DNA of 64,000 nucleotides from Pseudomonadota bacterium (GTDB taxonomy: Bacteria > Pseudomonadota > Gammaproteobacteria > Steroidobacterales > Steroidobacteraceae). Location of the stretch: assembly GCA_963204835.1 (NCBI GenBank), contig CAUJHJ010000033.1:16644-80643 (forward strand), written 5' to 3'. The position numbers and the translations under genes were made by a program. Within the stretch, counting starts at the first letter, position 1. The number at the start of each line of letters is the position of its first letter. Shown here piece by piece: positions 53,072 to 62,051 of this stretch. A model generated the notes under the pieces. The model ran no database searches. It was not told the DNA's origin and saw nothing but the letters and a program-made list of their open reading frames with translations.

Positions 53072-53761
53072 TCAGGCCGCCTTGCGGCGCAGCCAGCCGG
53101 CAATGAGCCAGCAGACGAGCGCCCACGCGGTGCCGATGCACCATCCGGCGAGCACATCGGTCGGCCAGTGCACGCCGAGGTACACGCGACTCACGCCGAC
53201 GAGCAGCGCGATCGCAATGCCTGTGCCGAGCACATACGCCTTGAGCCGCCGGGTAGGCTGCGCCGTCGCGAGCAGCGTGCCGAGCGTGAGCCAGGTGACG
53301 GTCGACATCATCGCGTGCCCGCTCGGGAAGCTTTGCGAACTGACTTCGACGAGGTGCGCCACGAGGTCGGGGCGCGGCCGCGCAAAGCCGGCCTTGAGCA
53401 GCGTCGAGAGCAGCGTGCCTCCCAACACGGCAAACGCGACCAGCGCCGCCGTCGTGCGCCTGCCCGCCAGCAGCAGGTAGCCCAGGGCCGCGAGCGTCAC
53501 GGCCGTGAGTACCGACCGGCCGCCGAGCGCGGTGATATCGCGGAAGGCCGCCTCCACCCATGCCGGACCGATCGGCTCGGCGGTGTCCGCCGGATCGCGA
53601 AGCGCAAGGAGAAGGCCCTCGTCGAAGGCGCGCGTATCGCCTTCAGCCACTTCGCCGGCGAGTTCCGCGAAGGCGAGCAGCGACCCGGCCACGAGCAGGA
53701 GCAGTGCGAGCACGCCCGCGGATCGTCGCCGTACCGTGGCGGCATCAGCGTGGGGCCGCAC
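53072..53761 (-). CDS. PAP2-family membrane phosphatase
   Basis: A 229-residue inner-membrane protein with about six helices and the three PAP2 catalytic motifs: KAGFARPRP, PSGHAMMST and SRVYLGVHWPTDV. It dephosphorylates a lipid such as phosphatidate, phosphatidylglycerophosphate or undecaprenyl pyrophosphate; the substrate is not decided by sequence. The start is GTG 53761, which overlaps the end of the symporter gene by 17 bp on the same strand, suggesting coupling. Confidence 0.92.
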   Translation of the reverse strand: MRPHADAATVRRRSAGVLALLLLVAGSLLAFAELAGEVAEGDTRAFDEGLLLALRDPADTAEPIGPAWVEAAFRDITALGGRSVLTAVTLAALGYLLLAGRRTTAALVAFAVLGGTLLSTLLKAGFARPRPDLVAHLVEVSSQSFPSGHAMMSTVTWLTLGTLLATAQPTRRLKAYVLGTGIAIALLVGVSRVYLGVHWPTDVLAGWCIGTAWALVCWLIAGWLRRKAA

Positions 53762-54986
53762 GGCGCTCCCGTCCCAGGCGCACGGTCACCGCGAGATCCG
53801 CCGTCACATTGCAGATCGTGCGGAAGATGTCCGGCAGCACCTCGACCGCCAGCAGCAGGGCGAGCACTTCGACGGGCAGGCCGAGCGCGAGGCAGATCGG
53901 CATCACGCCGAAGAAATAGCTCACCTGGCTCGACACGCCGACGCTGCCGACGCTCGTGGCGACCGAGACGAGCGCGCCCGTGGCGAGTTGCGCGGGCGTC
54001 AGGTCGATGCCATAGAGCTCGGCCACGAAGATCGCGGCGGCGAGGTTCGCCACGGCGGTGCTCAGGCGAAAGAGCGAGACGGCGAGCGGCAGCACGAGGC
54101 CGGTGATGCCCGCCGGCAGCCCGAAGTCCTTCTGTGCGGCCTCGATCATCGCCGGCAGGGTCGCAAGCGAGGACTGGGTGCTCGCCGCCACGATCTGCGG
54201 CGGCGCGGAACCACGCGCAAACTGCCTGTACGTCAGCGTCCTGCCCGCGGCCGCCACCGGATACATGGCCCCGGTGGCCAGCAGGCAAATCACCGAAAGC
54301 AGCACGACGTAGTAAAGCAGTGCGCCCGCCGCGCCGAGGCCGCCGTGGAAGCCCACGCCGAGCGCGAGCGCGAAGACCCCGAGCGGCGCCGCCCAGAGGA
54401 TCCACTTGACGATCACGATCATGGCGTCCGCGATCGCCTGGAAGAAGCCGGTGAGCTGGTCGCGCAATGCGGGTGCGATGCGCGTCAGCGCAAAGGCGAA
54501 GAACAGCGCGAACACGATCAGCGGCAGCACGGCGCCTTCGACGGCTGCCTCGAACGGATTGACCGGAATGATGCCGATGAGCCACTCGCTCGCCGGCGCG
54601 ACGGGCGGCAACTGCCCGTGCAGCGCCAGCGCGCCGGCGCGCAGGGCGGCCGAGCCACTTTCAGGGATCGGGAATGCCGCGAATACCGCCGGCACCAACA
54701 GCGCCGTCACGGCCGCCGAAGCGAGCAGGAAGGCTGCGAACAGGATCATGGCGCGCGCGGCGAGCCGGCCGGCACTTGCGGCGCTCGCCGCGGTCGCGAC
54801 ACCCGCCACGAGAACCGCGAACACGAGCGGGACCACGGTCATGCGCAGCGCATTGACCCAGAGCGTGCCCACCGGCTGCAGGAACGAGACTGCGCGCGCC
54901 AGGCCCGCCGAGCCGGTGCCGGAGATCGCGGCGCCCGCCGCAAGGCCGGCGGCGAGCGCGACGAGGGTGCGGTTCGTCGGGGACAT
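53745..54986 (-). CDS. Dicarboxylate/amino acid:cation symporter (DAACS family)
   Basis: A 413-residue symporter of the GltP/DctA/SstT group. The hairpin and ligand-binding motifs are present: the serine-rich loop IVAASTQSSLATLPAMIEA and the later VGVSSQVSYFFGVMPI. About eight helices precede. It imports C4-dicarboxylates or acidic amino acids with Na+ or H+. ATG 54986 is chosen; an upstream ATG at 55004 would overlap the divergent alkB start. The PAP2 gene overlaps its 3' end. Confidence 0.93.
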   Translation of the reverse strand: MSPTNRTLVALAAGLAAGAAISGTGSAGLARAVSFLQPVGTLWVNALRMTVVPLVFAVLVAGVATAASAASAGRLAARAMILFAAFLLASAAVTALLVPAVFAAFPIPESGSAALRAGALALHGQLPPVAPASEWLIGIIPVNPFEAAVEGAVLPLIVFALFFAFALTRIAPALRDQLTGFFQAIADAMIVIVKWILWAAPLGVFALALGVGFHGGLGAAGALLYYVVLLSVICLLATGAMYPVAAAGRTLTYRQFARGSAPPQIVAASTQSSLATLPAMIEAAQKDFGLPAGITGLVLPLAVSLFRLSTAVANLAAAIFVAELYGIDLTPAQLATGALVSVATSVGSVGVSSQVSYFFGVMPICLALGLPVEVLALLLAVEVLPDIFRTICNVTADLAVTVRLGRERRAAPR

Positions 54987-54990
54987 GCGG

Positions 54991-54996
54991 TAAAAG
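54991..54996 (+). promoter_or_regulatory. Possible -10 hexamer TAAAAG upstream of alkB
   Basis: It ends 6 nt before the alkB ATG in a 16-bp divergent spacer. There is no Shine-Dalgarno, so a leaderless transcript is plausible. The -35 is not recognisable. Confidence 0.3.
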
Positions 54997-55002
54997 TGTC
55001 GC

Positions 55003-55620
55003 ATGACCGCCGCCACATTGACCATTGCGCAGGACGTCAGCCTGCTGCGTGGCTTCGCGGCCCCCACGGGGCCGCTGGTGCTCGCGATCGAGTCGATTGC
55101 GGGGCGCGCGCCCTTCCGCCACCTAGAGACGCGCAGTGGCGGCAGGATGTCCGTCGCGATGACCAATTGCGGCCCCTGGGGCTGGCACAGCGACGCGCGC
55201 GGCTATCGCTACGTCGGGCGCGATCCGCTGACCGGGGAGTGCTGGCCGCCGCTGCCGCTGCCGTTCCTCGCGCTCGCGGCGCAAGCCGCGGCGCTCGGCG
55301 GCTTCCCCGGCTTCGAGCCCGATGCCTGCCTCGTCAATCGCTACGTGCCGGGTGCGCAGATGGGCGCGCATCGCGACTGGGACGAACTCGACAAGCGCCA
55401 TCCGATCGTCTCCATATCGATCGGGCTGCCGGCTCTCTTCCTCTGGTATGGGGCGCAACGCCAGGGCCGGCCGATCGCGACGCTGGTCGAGGATGGGGAC
55501 GTCGTCGTCTGGGGTGGCAGCGCGCGCGCCGGCTACCACGGCGTGAGGAAGCTGCCGCCAGGCGAGCACCCGGCGGCAGGCTCCCTGCGCTACAACCTTA
55601 CCTTCCGCCGAGCGCGATAG
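55003..55620 (+). CDS. alkB: DNA oxidative demethylase AlkB
   Basis: A 205-residue Fe(II)/2-oxoglutarate dioxygenase repairing 1-methyladenine and 3-methylcytosine. The iron triad is H123-x-D125 (AHRDWDELDKRHPIVSISIG) and H179 (ARAGYHGVRKL). The 2-oxoglutarate arginines are in RYNLTFRRAR (R196 and R202). The substrate-lid WGWHSDARGYRY and the VNRY strand are also as in E. coli AlkB. Usual length. It is divergent from the DAACS gene (16 bp), and its 3' end overlaps the M19 gene by 23 bp. No Ada-type regulator is nearby. Confidence 0.96.
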   Translation: MTAATLTIAQDVSLLRGFAAPTGPLVLAIESIAGRAPFRHLETRSGGRMSVAMTNCGPWGWHSDARGYRYVGRDPLTGECWPPLPLPFLALAAQAAALGGFPGFEPDACLVNRYVPGAQMGAHRDWDELDKRHPIVSISIGLPALFLWYGAQRQGRPIATLVEDGDVVVWGGSARAGYHGVRKLPPGEHPAAGSLRYNLTFRRAR

Positions 55621-56848
55621 CCGGATTCGTGGTCGCCTGCAGTTCGCGTGCCACTTTCTCCGCTTGCGCCATCGCGCGCAGCACGTTCTCGCCGGCGAGC
55701 TTCTTCAGGTCGGCGTCGGACCAGCCCCGGCGGATGAGCTCCGCGAACAGGTTCGGGTACATCGACACGTCGGACAGCCCTTCCGGCCAGTCGTCGTTGC
55801 CGTCGAAGTCGCCGCCGATGCCTACATTGTCGATGCCCGCCACCTTGACCACGTGCTCGATGTGGTCGGCGACGTCCTTGACCGTGACCGGCGGCAGCTT
55901 CACCTTCTGCATGGTCGCGTAGACGGCGCGCCGCTCTTCCTCGGTCTTCGCGGCATTCATCTTGCGGTAGAACTCCTGCATCGCGGGGAACATCGCGTCC
56001 GCCGCGTCCTGCGAGACGAAGCCCGCCACGAAGGTGACCATCAGCACGCCGCCGTTCGCCGGCAGGCGCGCGATGACGTCATCGGGGACGTTGCGCGGGA
56101 TGTCGACGAGCTGGCGTGCCGCCGCGTGCGAGAAGATCACCGGCGCCTTCGAGACATCGAGCGCGTCGCGCATCGTGTCGGCCGAGGTGTGCGAAAGGTC
56201 GACGAGCATGCCGAGGCGGTTCATTTCGCCGACGATCTTCTCGCCGAAGGGCGAGAGGCCGCCGAACTTCGGTGTTTCCGGCATCGCGGAGTCGGCCCAG
56301 TCGGTGTGCGAGTTGTGCGTGAGGGTCATGTAGCGCACGCCGAGGTCGTAGTAGGCGCGCAGCGCGCCGAGGGAGTTCTCGAGTCCCGCGCCGCCCTCCA
56401 TGCCGAGCAGCGAAGCGATGCGGTGGTCGCGGTGCGCAGCGCGGATCTCCGCGACGCTGCCCGCGAGGCGGAAGGTGTCGGGATAGCGGTCGATGACCTG
56501 CCGTGCGATGTCGATCTGCTCGAGCTGGGTACGCGCGGCGCCCACCGTCGTCTCGCCCGGGATGTACACGGACCAGAACTGCGCGCCGACATGGCCGGCG
56601 CGCAGGCGCGGGATGTCGGTCTGGCCGGGCGCGTGGCCGCGCAGGTCGTAGGCGGCGACGTCGCCGGGGGCGGCCTTGGCGCGCCGGATCGTGAACGGCA
56701 GGTCGTTGTGGCCGTCGATCAGGATCGTTCCAGCCAGCACACGATTGGCGTGCGCGAGCGCATCGTCGGCGGCGGGTGCGGGCACGGCGGCCGTGAGGGC
56801 CAGGATCGAGAGCCATGCGGCCGGCTTCGAGGCAAGTTGCGTTACCAT
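55598..56848 (-). CDS. Membrane dipeptidase (peptidase family M19)
   Basis: A 416-residue exported dipeptidase. The signal peptide (about 1-27) is followed by the binuclear zinc site: H47-x-D49 in LIDGHNDLPF, the bridging Glu in LGMEGGAG, His in VDLSHTSADTM and SHAAARQL, and Asp in GIGGDFDGNDDWPEG. It cleaves dipeptides, including some with D-amino acids. ATG 56848 has GAGGAA 8 nt upstream. The gene is divergent from the AbgB-like gene with 28 bp between the starts. Confidence 0.93.
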   Translation of the reverse strand: MVTQLASKPAAWLSILALTAAVPAPAADDALAHANRVLAGTILIDGHNDLPFTIRRAKAAPGDVAAYDLRGHAPGQTDIPRLRAGHVGAQFWSVYIPGETTVGAARTQLEQIDIARQVIDRYPDTFRLAGSVAEIRAAHRDHRIASLLGMEGGAGLENSLGALRAYYDLGVRYMTLTHNSHTDWADSAMPETPKFGGLSPFGEKIVGEMNRLGMLVDLSHTSADTMRDALDVSKAPVIFSHAAARQLVDIPRNVPDDVIARLPANGGVLMVTFVAGFVSQDAADAMFPAMQEFYRKMNAAKTEEERRAVYATMQKVKLPPVTVKDVADHIEHVVKVAGIDNVGIGGDFDGNDDWPEGLSDVSMYPNLFAELIRRGWSDADLKKLAGENVLRAMAQAEKVARELQATTNPAIALGGR

Positions 56849-56876
56849 GCGGTCAATTCCTCGTGGAGAGCTCGCC

Positions 56877-58319
56877 ATGACTTTAATGCGCATCGCCCTC
56901 TTGAGTCTCGCCATTCTTGCGGCATTGCCGGTACGTGGCGCGGACCTCACCGCGCGCGACCGGGACTTCCTGTTGCGCTCGGTCGACGGGCACGCGAAGG
57001 ACAGCGCCGACGCCGCGCTCGCGATCTGGCGCCTTGCCGAGGTCGGTTACCAGGAAAGGCAGAGCACGGCGGTGCTGCAGAAGGAGCTCGCGGACGCAGG
57101 CTTCACCGTGCAGGCGGGCGTCGCCGACATGCCGACAGGCTTCATTGCGACCGCGGGCGCCGGCAAGCCCGTGATCGCGATCCTCGCGGAGTTCGACGCC
57201 CTGCCGGGCCTGTCGCAGGCGGCGGTCGCCGCGCGCAGCCCGATCGAGGGCAAGAATGCCGCGCATGCCTGCGGCCACAACCTCTTCGGGGCCGGGTCGG
57301 CCGCTGCCGCGATCGCGGTCAAGGAGTGGCTCGCGTCGCGCGGGCTGCCGGGCACGATCCGCCTGTACGGCACGCCGGCGGAAGAGGGCGGTGCGGGCAA
57401 GGTCTACATGGTGCGGGCGGGCCTCTTCAATGACGTCGACGTGGCGCTGCACTGGCACGCCGGGGACCGCAACGACGCGAGCCAGAACGGCTCGAACAGC
57501 AACAAGTCGGGCAAGTTCCGCTTCCATGGCGTATCGAGCCATGCCGCCGCGGCGCCGGAGAAGGGTCGTTCCGCGCTCGATGCCGTCGAGGCGATGGACA
57601 TGATGGCGAACATGATGCGCGAGCACATGCCGCAGGAAGCGCGCATGCACTACGTGATCACGCGCGGTGGCGCGGCGCCGAACGTCGTCCCCGACTTCGC
57701 GGAAGTCTTCTACTACGTGCGCCATCCCGACCCGAAGGTCGTGCACGCGCTGTGGGAGCGCCTGACGAAGATCGCGGAAGGCGCGGCGCTCGGTACCGGC
57801 ACGACCTGGGATGTCGAGATCATCCACGGCGCCTATCCGCTGCTGCCGAACCATACGCTCGGCCACGTGATGCAGGCGAACCTCGAGCGCGTGGGCGGCG
57901 TGCGGTATGACGCCGCGGAAACGGCCTTTGCGAAGGAGATATACGCCACGCTCACGAGCCCCTCGCGGGCGCTCGGCAGCGAGCGCGTGGTGCAGCCGTA
58001 TGCGCCGGAGCAGCACTATGGTTCGACCGACGTCGGCGACGTGAGCTGGGCCGTGCCGACCGTGGGCCTCAATACGGCGACCTGGGTGCCGGGCACGTCC
58101 GCGCATAGCTGGCAGGCTGCGGCCGCGGCCGGCATGAGCATCGGCCTCAAGGGCATGGACAATGCGTCGAAGGTGCTGGCGTTCACGGCGGCGCGCCTCT
58201 ACCTCGACCCGGCGCTGGTGAAGCAGGCGCGCGCGGAGTTCGAGAAGGCGCGCGGCGCGGATTTCGTCTACCAGCCCATGGTGGGCGATCGCAAGCCGCC
58301 GCTCGACTACCGCGACTGA
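56877..58319 (+). CDS. AbgB-like M20 amidohydrolase with signal peptide
   Basis: A 480-residue M20-family amidohydrolase, close in length and pattern to E. coli AbgB (p-aminobenzoyl-glutamate utilisation). The metal and catalytic residues appear in HACGHNLFGAG, GTPAEEGGAGKVYM, VALHWHAGD and GTSAHSWQ. The run NVVPDFAEVFYYVRHPD and DVGDVSWAVPTVGLNTATW matches the AbgB lineage. Unlike AbgB it has an N-terminal signal peptide (about 1-21), so it acts in the periplasm. GGAGAG sits 6 nt before ATG 56877. The substrate is an N-acyl amino acid or peptide-like amide. Confidence 0.9.
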   Translation: MTLMRIALLSLAILAALPVRGADLTARDRDFLLRSVDGHAKDSADAALAIWRLAEVGYQERQSTAVLQKELADAGFTVQAGVADMPTGFIATAGAGKPVIAILAEFDALPGLSQAAVAARSPIEGKNAAHACGHNLFGAGSAAAAIAVKEWLASRGLPGTIRLYGTPAEEGGAGKVYMVRAGLFNDVDVALHWHAGDRNDASQNGSNSNKSGKFRFHGVSSHAAAAPEKGRSALDAVEAMDMMANMMREHMPQEARMHYVITRGGAAPNVVPDFAEVFYYVRHPDPKVVHALWERLTKIAEGAALGTGTTWDVEIIHGAYPLLPNHTLGHVMQANLERVGGVRYDAAETAFAKEIYATLTSPSRALGSERVVQPYAPEQHYGSTDVGDVSWAVPTVGLNTATWVPGTSAHSWQAAAAAGMSIGLKGMDNASKVLAFTAARLYLDPALVKQARAEFEKARGADFVYQPMVGDRKPPLDYRD

Positions 58320-58320
58320 T

Positions 58321-59217
58321 TCAGAGCAGCGCGTCGATCGCGGGCACGGTCGCGAGCGAGAGCACGACGCCCACGGCGAGCATGGCGTTCGCCACCGTGG
58401 CGTCGAGGCGGTGTTCGTCGGCGAGGATCGCCGCGGAAACCATCGGTCCCATCGCGGCCTGCAGCACGCCGACGACCAATGCCAGGCCCTGCGCGCCCGC
58501 GGCGAGGCCGATCGCGTAGACGAGCGCGGGCGCGGCCGCGAGTTTCCAGCCGAGGCCGATGCCGATCGCGTGCCATTCCGCCGCGCCGATGCGCAACCGC
58601 AGTTGCAGGCCGATCGACAGCAACGCGAGCGGCGACAGGGTCGCCGCGATCGGGTGCAGCGCGCCCCCCACGCCCGCGGGCCAACCGCCGAAATGGCCGG
58701 CCGCGAGGCCGGCGATACAGGCGAGGAAGGGCGGGAAGCACAGGATGCGCGCCACGATCCGGGCGGGGCGCGCGCGATCGCCGCCGTACCAGGACGCGAG
58801 GATCACGCCGCCCGTGGCGAGCGCGATGAAGCAGCCGAGTTGGTCGGCGACGATCGCGAATGGCAGGGCGTCGGCGCCCCGCAGCGCCTCGATGAGCGGA
58901 TAGCCGGTAAACGCCGTGTTGCCGAAGCCCGCCACGAGCGCGATGGCGCCCGTGCGCTGCCGCGACCAGCCGAGGCGCGCGCCGGCGATGGCGGCGACGA
59001 ACCAGCCGCCGGCGAACACGATCCACATGGCGGCGACGAGGAACCACAGCTCGCGCCCGAACGCGAGCCGCGGCAGCAGCTCGAGGATGAGGGCCGGCAG
59101 CGCGATGCGCAGGACCCAGGCGTTGAGCCAGTGGACGAGCCGCGGCGGCACGGTCCACAGCTGGTTCACGAGAACGCCGAGCAGGAAGCAGCCGGCGAGC
59201 GGCAGGAGGGCGGTCAT
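58321..59217 (-). CDS. AEC-family transporter
   Basis: A 298-residue membrane protein with about ten helices in two inverted halves (1-150 and 160-298). The characteristic motif GFGNTAFTGYPLIEAL lies in the first half and VVGVLQAAMGPMVSAAIL in the second. AEC carriers export small organic anions such as malonate or auxin-like acids in other organisms. It starts one base after the amidohydrolase stop on the other strand, with its own downstream partner unknown. ATG 59217 is used. Confidence 0.88.
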   Translation of the reverse strand: MTALLPLAGCFLLGVLVNQLWTVPPRLVHWLNAWVLRIALPALILELLPRLAFGRELWFLVAAMWIVFAGGWFVAAIAGARLGWSRQRTGAIALVAGFGNTAFTGYPLIEALRGADALPFAIVADQLGCFIALATGGVILASWYGGDRARPARIVARILCFPPFLACIAGLAAGHFGGWPAGVGGALHPIAATLSPLALLSIGLQLRLRIGAAEWHAIGIGLGWKLAAAPALVYAIGLAAGAQGLALVVGVLQAAMGPMVSAAILADEHRLDATVANAMLAVGVVLSLATVPAIDALL

Positions 59218-59227
59218 CCGGGTCGCG

Positions 59228-60232
59228 CTATTCCGCCGACTCGGCCCCGGCCGCCACCCAGGCGAGATCGGCGCTCGACACCCGGCCGGCATCGAACTTC
59301 CTTGCGGATGCCGCCATGCGCACGAACGCCTGCGCGATGGGCATCGCGGGGCCGGTGTCGCCCTTTTTCGCCTTGTGGAAGCGCACGGGGTTGATGCGTG
59401 CGATCACGTAGTTGCGCAGGTAAGGCGATTTCAGCCCGCGCGCGCTGAGCTCCATGACGATTCTCTTGACGTCGGCTTCGATGGCGACGAGCCGCGCCGC
59501 ATGCGCCTGCCGGTCGCGCAGCGCCGTCGCGAGCGGCCGCTCGGCGAAACGATCCACCTTCTTGAGGAAAGGGCTGTAGGCGCCACCGCCGAAACGCGGG
59601 TTCTTTTCGTACACGATGCCGAGCGTCAGCAGCTCGGGCGCCTCGAATTCGGCGGCGAACGAGGCCTCGCGGCGCGTGCCGTCCGCCTGCGCGAGCGCGC
59701 GCGCCATGCGGATCACCTCGAGGCTCTTGTCCTTGAGGTTGTGCGCCTTCTCCGTATTGAGCGCGAGGATGCGGAAGGCGAGCGACTCGTCCGGCGAGAC
59801 GAGCGCCGTGACTTGCCGCAGGCCGAGCAGCTTGCCCGCGGCGAGCCGGTGGCGGCCGTTCGGCGTCCAGAAGCCGCCGTTCGCGCCGCGCACGACGATC
59901 AGCGGATCGAGGAAGGCGGCGGCCTCGTCGATCTTCTGCGCCAGGCGTTTCGCGTGCGTCGGCGAGAGGTCGCGCTGGAACGGCGTCGGTTGCACGGCTG
60001 TGAGCGGCAGTGAGGCGAGCAGCAGCGGCCGCCCGCCGAGCGGGTCGTGGTAGGCGCCGATCGGCGTGCCACCGGCCCGCACGATGTCGGCGACCAGGGG
60101 TGCGATTCCCGGCGCATCGAGCGGCAGCGCCACCTCGGCGGCGGCCAGCCCACGGCGCTCGCGCGCGGGCGCGAGCTTGCCGCGGGCGCGCGCCTTCGCT
60201 GGCTTGGGGGCGGTTTTGCGTCGGGCGGCCAC
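59228..60232 (-). CDS. ParB-like nuclease-fold protein without partitioning partner
   Basis: About 334 residues from GTG 60232. The N-terminal ParB/sulfiredoxin-like domain (about 55-150) includes QPTPFQRDLSPTHAKRLAQK and the motif GGFWTPNGRHRLAAGKLLGL (a G-x-x-R-x-x-A-type CTPase/nucleotide-binding box). The C-terminal half is helical and unassigned. No ParA gene or parS site is nearby, so chromosome segregation is unlikely. The start is uncertain: ATG 60301 or 60304 would add 23-24 residues with rare codons (CTA, CAA, GCT, CGT), which look non-coding; I therefore prefer GTG 60232. Confidence 0.8.
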   Translation of the reverse strand: MAARRKTAPKPAKARARGKLAPARERRGLAAAEVALPLDAPGIAPLVADIVRAGGTPIGAYHDPLGGRPLLLASLPLTAVQPTPFQRDLSPTHAKRLAQKIDEAAAFLDPLIVVRGANGGFWTPNGRHRLAAGKLLGLRQVTALVSPDESLAFRILALNTEKAHNLKDKSLEVIRMARALAQADGTRREASFAAEFEAPELLTLGIVYEKNPRFGGGAYSPFLKKVDRFAERPLATALRDRQAHAARLVAIEADVKRIVMELSARGLKSPYLRNYVIARINPVRFHKAKKGDTGPAMPIAQAFVRMAASARKFDAGRVSSADLAWVAAGAESAE

Positions 60233-60295
60233 GGGGCGAGTGTGCGCGAGTGCGGTCCGCGAGGCCAGCGCGCAGCCACGGCCGCGCGGAGCTTG

Positions 60296-60301
60296 TAGCA
60301 T
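60296..60301 (+). promoter_or_regulatory. Possible -10 hexamer TAGCAT upstream of the DOMON-like gene
   Basis: It ends 8 nt before the ATG at 60310. The only Shine-Dalgarno candidate is a weak GGGG. The resulting transcript would be leaderless or nearly so. Confidence 0.35.
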
Positions 60302-60309
60302 CATGGGGT

Positions 60310-60855
60310 ATGCCGCAGCTTCAGGCCCACGGCGATGGGGTCGCCTCGTACGTCGAACGAATCGACGCAAGCCTCGACTGGGTGGCCGGCCCCGGGCCAC
60401 CGGCGCTCGCCGCGCGCTTCCGGCTCAGCGGCGACCTCGCGCAGTTGGCGATTCCCGCGCCCGGCGAGGCGCGCCGCGCCGATGGGCTGTGGCGCCACAC
60501 CTGCTTCGAGTTCTTCCTGCGTCCGCGCGGCGCGGCGGGCTATGCCGAGGTGAATCTCGCGCCTTCGACCGAATGGGCGGCCTACGCCTTCAGCGCCTAT
60601 CGCGAGGGCATGACGGCCATCGATGCGATCGCCCCCGCGATCGAGGTTTCGGTGTCGCCCGGCGCATTGGCACTGGTGGCGCAACTGCCGCTCGCGGCGC
60701 TCGCCGGCTCGCCGGCCGCATCCTTCGAAGTGGCGCTGTCCGCCGTCGTCGAGGCGAACGACGGTACACTCTCCTGGTGGGCGCTCGCGCATCCCGATCC
60801 GCAGCGCCCCGATTTCCACCATCCGGGAAGTTTCGTGCATGAAATTCGGTATTGA
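60310..60855 (+). CDS. DOMON-like domain protein
   Basis: A 181-residue beta-sandwich protein. DOMON-like signatures include GLWRHTCFEFFLRP, GYAEVNLAPSTEWAAYAF and the final PQRPDFHHPGSFVHEIRY, as in the small 'DOMON-like domain-containing' family. No signal peptide is present, so it is probably cytosolic; the ligand is unknown (DOMON folds often bind heme or sugars). It overlaps the DUF1343 gene by 17 bp, indicating coupled expression. Confidence 0.85.
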   Translation: MPQLQAHGDGVASYVERIDASLDWVAGPGPPALAARFRLSGDLAQLAIPAPGEARRADGLWRHTCFEFFLRPRGAAGYAEVNLAPSTEWAAYAFSAYREGMTAIDAIAPAIEVSVSPGALALVAQLPLAALAGSPAASFEVALSAVVEANDGTLSWWALAHPDPQRPDFHHPGSFVHEIRY

Positions 60856-62044
60856 TCGCCTCGTGGGCGAGGGAGAGTTGCGCCGTGCGCTCGCCGGCCG
60901 GCGCGTCGCACTGCTCGCGCACCCGGCCTCGGTGATGCCGGACCTCAGCCATTCGCTCGACGCGCTGGCCTCGCTCCCGGACCTGCGGCTCGCCGCGGCC
61001 TTCGGTCCGCAGCACGGGCTGCGCGGCGATAAACAGGACAACATGGTCGAGTCGCCCGACTACGTCGATCCGCGGCTCGGCATCCCCGTGTACAGCCTGT
61101 ATGGCGAGGTGCGCCGGCCGACCGGCGCCATGATGGACAGCTTCGACGTGCTGCTGGTCGACCTGCAGGACCTCGGCTGCCGCATCTACACTTTCATCAC
61201 GACGCTGCGCTATGTGCTCGAGGCGGCGGCCAAGCACGGCAAGTCGGTCTGGGTCCTCGATCGGCCCAATCCGGTCGGGCGACCCGCCGAAGGCACGCGG
61301 CTCGTGGCGGGTTGGGAAAGCTTTGTCGGCGCGGGCAGCCTGCCGATGCGCCACGGCCTCACGATGGGTGAGCTGGCGCAGTGGTTCGTCCGCACGCTGC
61401 AGCTCGATGTCGATTGCCGTGTCATTGCGATGGCCGGATGGCAACCCGAGGCCGGGCCGGGCTACGGCTGGCCGTTGCCGACGCGCTCGTGGATCAATCC
61501 CAGCCCGAACGCGCCCAACGTGTCGATGGCGCGGTGCTATGCCGGTACGGTCATGCTCGAAGGCACGACGCTGTCCGAGGGTCGCGGCACCACGCGTCCG
61601 CTCGAGCTGTTCGGCGCGCCGGATCTCGACGCACGCAAGCTGCTCGCGCGGATGCAGGCGCTGGCGCCCGGGTGGCTGAAGGGCTGCGTGTTGCGCGAGT
61701 GCTGGTTCGAGCCCACGTTCCACAAGCACGTCGGCAAGCTGTGCGCCGGCCTGCAGATCCATGTCGACGACGGCGCCTATGACCATGCCGCATTCCGCCC
61801 GTGGCGCCTGCAGTCGCTTGCCTTCAAGGCCATCAGGCAGCTCCGTCCGGACTACGACCTGTGGCGCGACTTCCCGTACGAATACGAGCACGGGAAGCTC
61901 GCCATCGACGTCATCAACGGCAGTGAACTGCTGCGCGAATGGGTGGATGACAGGGCGGCCGCTCCCGGCGACCTCGATGCGCTGTCGCTGCGCGACGAGC
62001 GTTCGTGGCTCGAAGAGCGGGAACCGGTACTGCTTTACCGCTGA
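60839..62044 (+). CDS. namZ: DUF1343 protein (NamZ exo-beta-N-acetylmuramidase family), no signal peptide
   Basis: A 401-residue DUF1343 protein. The family is represented by NamZ, an exo-N-acetylmuramidase acting on peptidoglycan fragments. Conserved stretches include AAFGPQHGLRGDKQDNM, PVYSLYGEVRRPTG, DSFDVLLVDLQDLGCRIYT and WVLDRPNPVGR. No signal peptide is seen, whereas NamZ homologues in Bacteroidetes and Bacillus are exported, so a cytosolic muropeptide-recycling role is possible (inference). It overlaps the DOMON-like gene by 17 bp, and the 3' end faces the SRAP gene 7 bp away. Confidence 0.9.
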   Translation: MKFGIDRLVGEGELRRALAGRRVALLAHPASVMPDLSHSLDALASLPDLRLAAAFGPQHGLRGDKQDNMVESPDYVDPRLGIPVYSLYGEVRRPTGAMMDSFDVLLVDLQDLGCRIYTFITTLRYVLEAAAKHGKSVWVLDRPNPVGRPAEGTRLVAGWESFVGAGSLPMRHGLTMGELAQWFVRTLQLDVDCRVIAMAGWQPEAGPGYGWPLPTRSWINPSPNAPNVSMARCYAGTVMLEGTTLSEGRGTTRPLELFGAPDLDARKLLARMQALAPGWLKGCVLRECWFEPTFHKHVGKLCAGLQIHVDDGAYDHAAFRPWRLQSLAFKAIRQLRPDYDLWRDFPYEYEHGKLAIDVINGSELLREWVDDRAAAPGDLDALSLRDERSWLEEREPVLLYR

Positions 62045-62051
62045 GGCTGGA

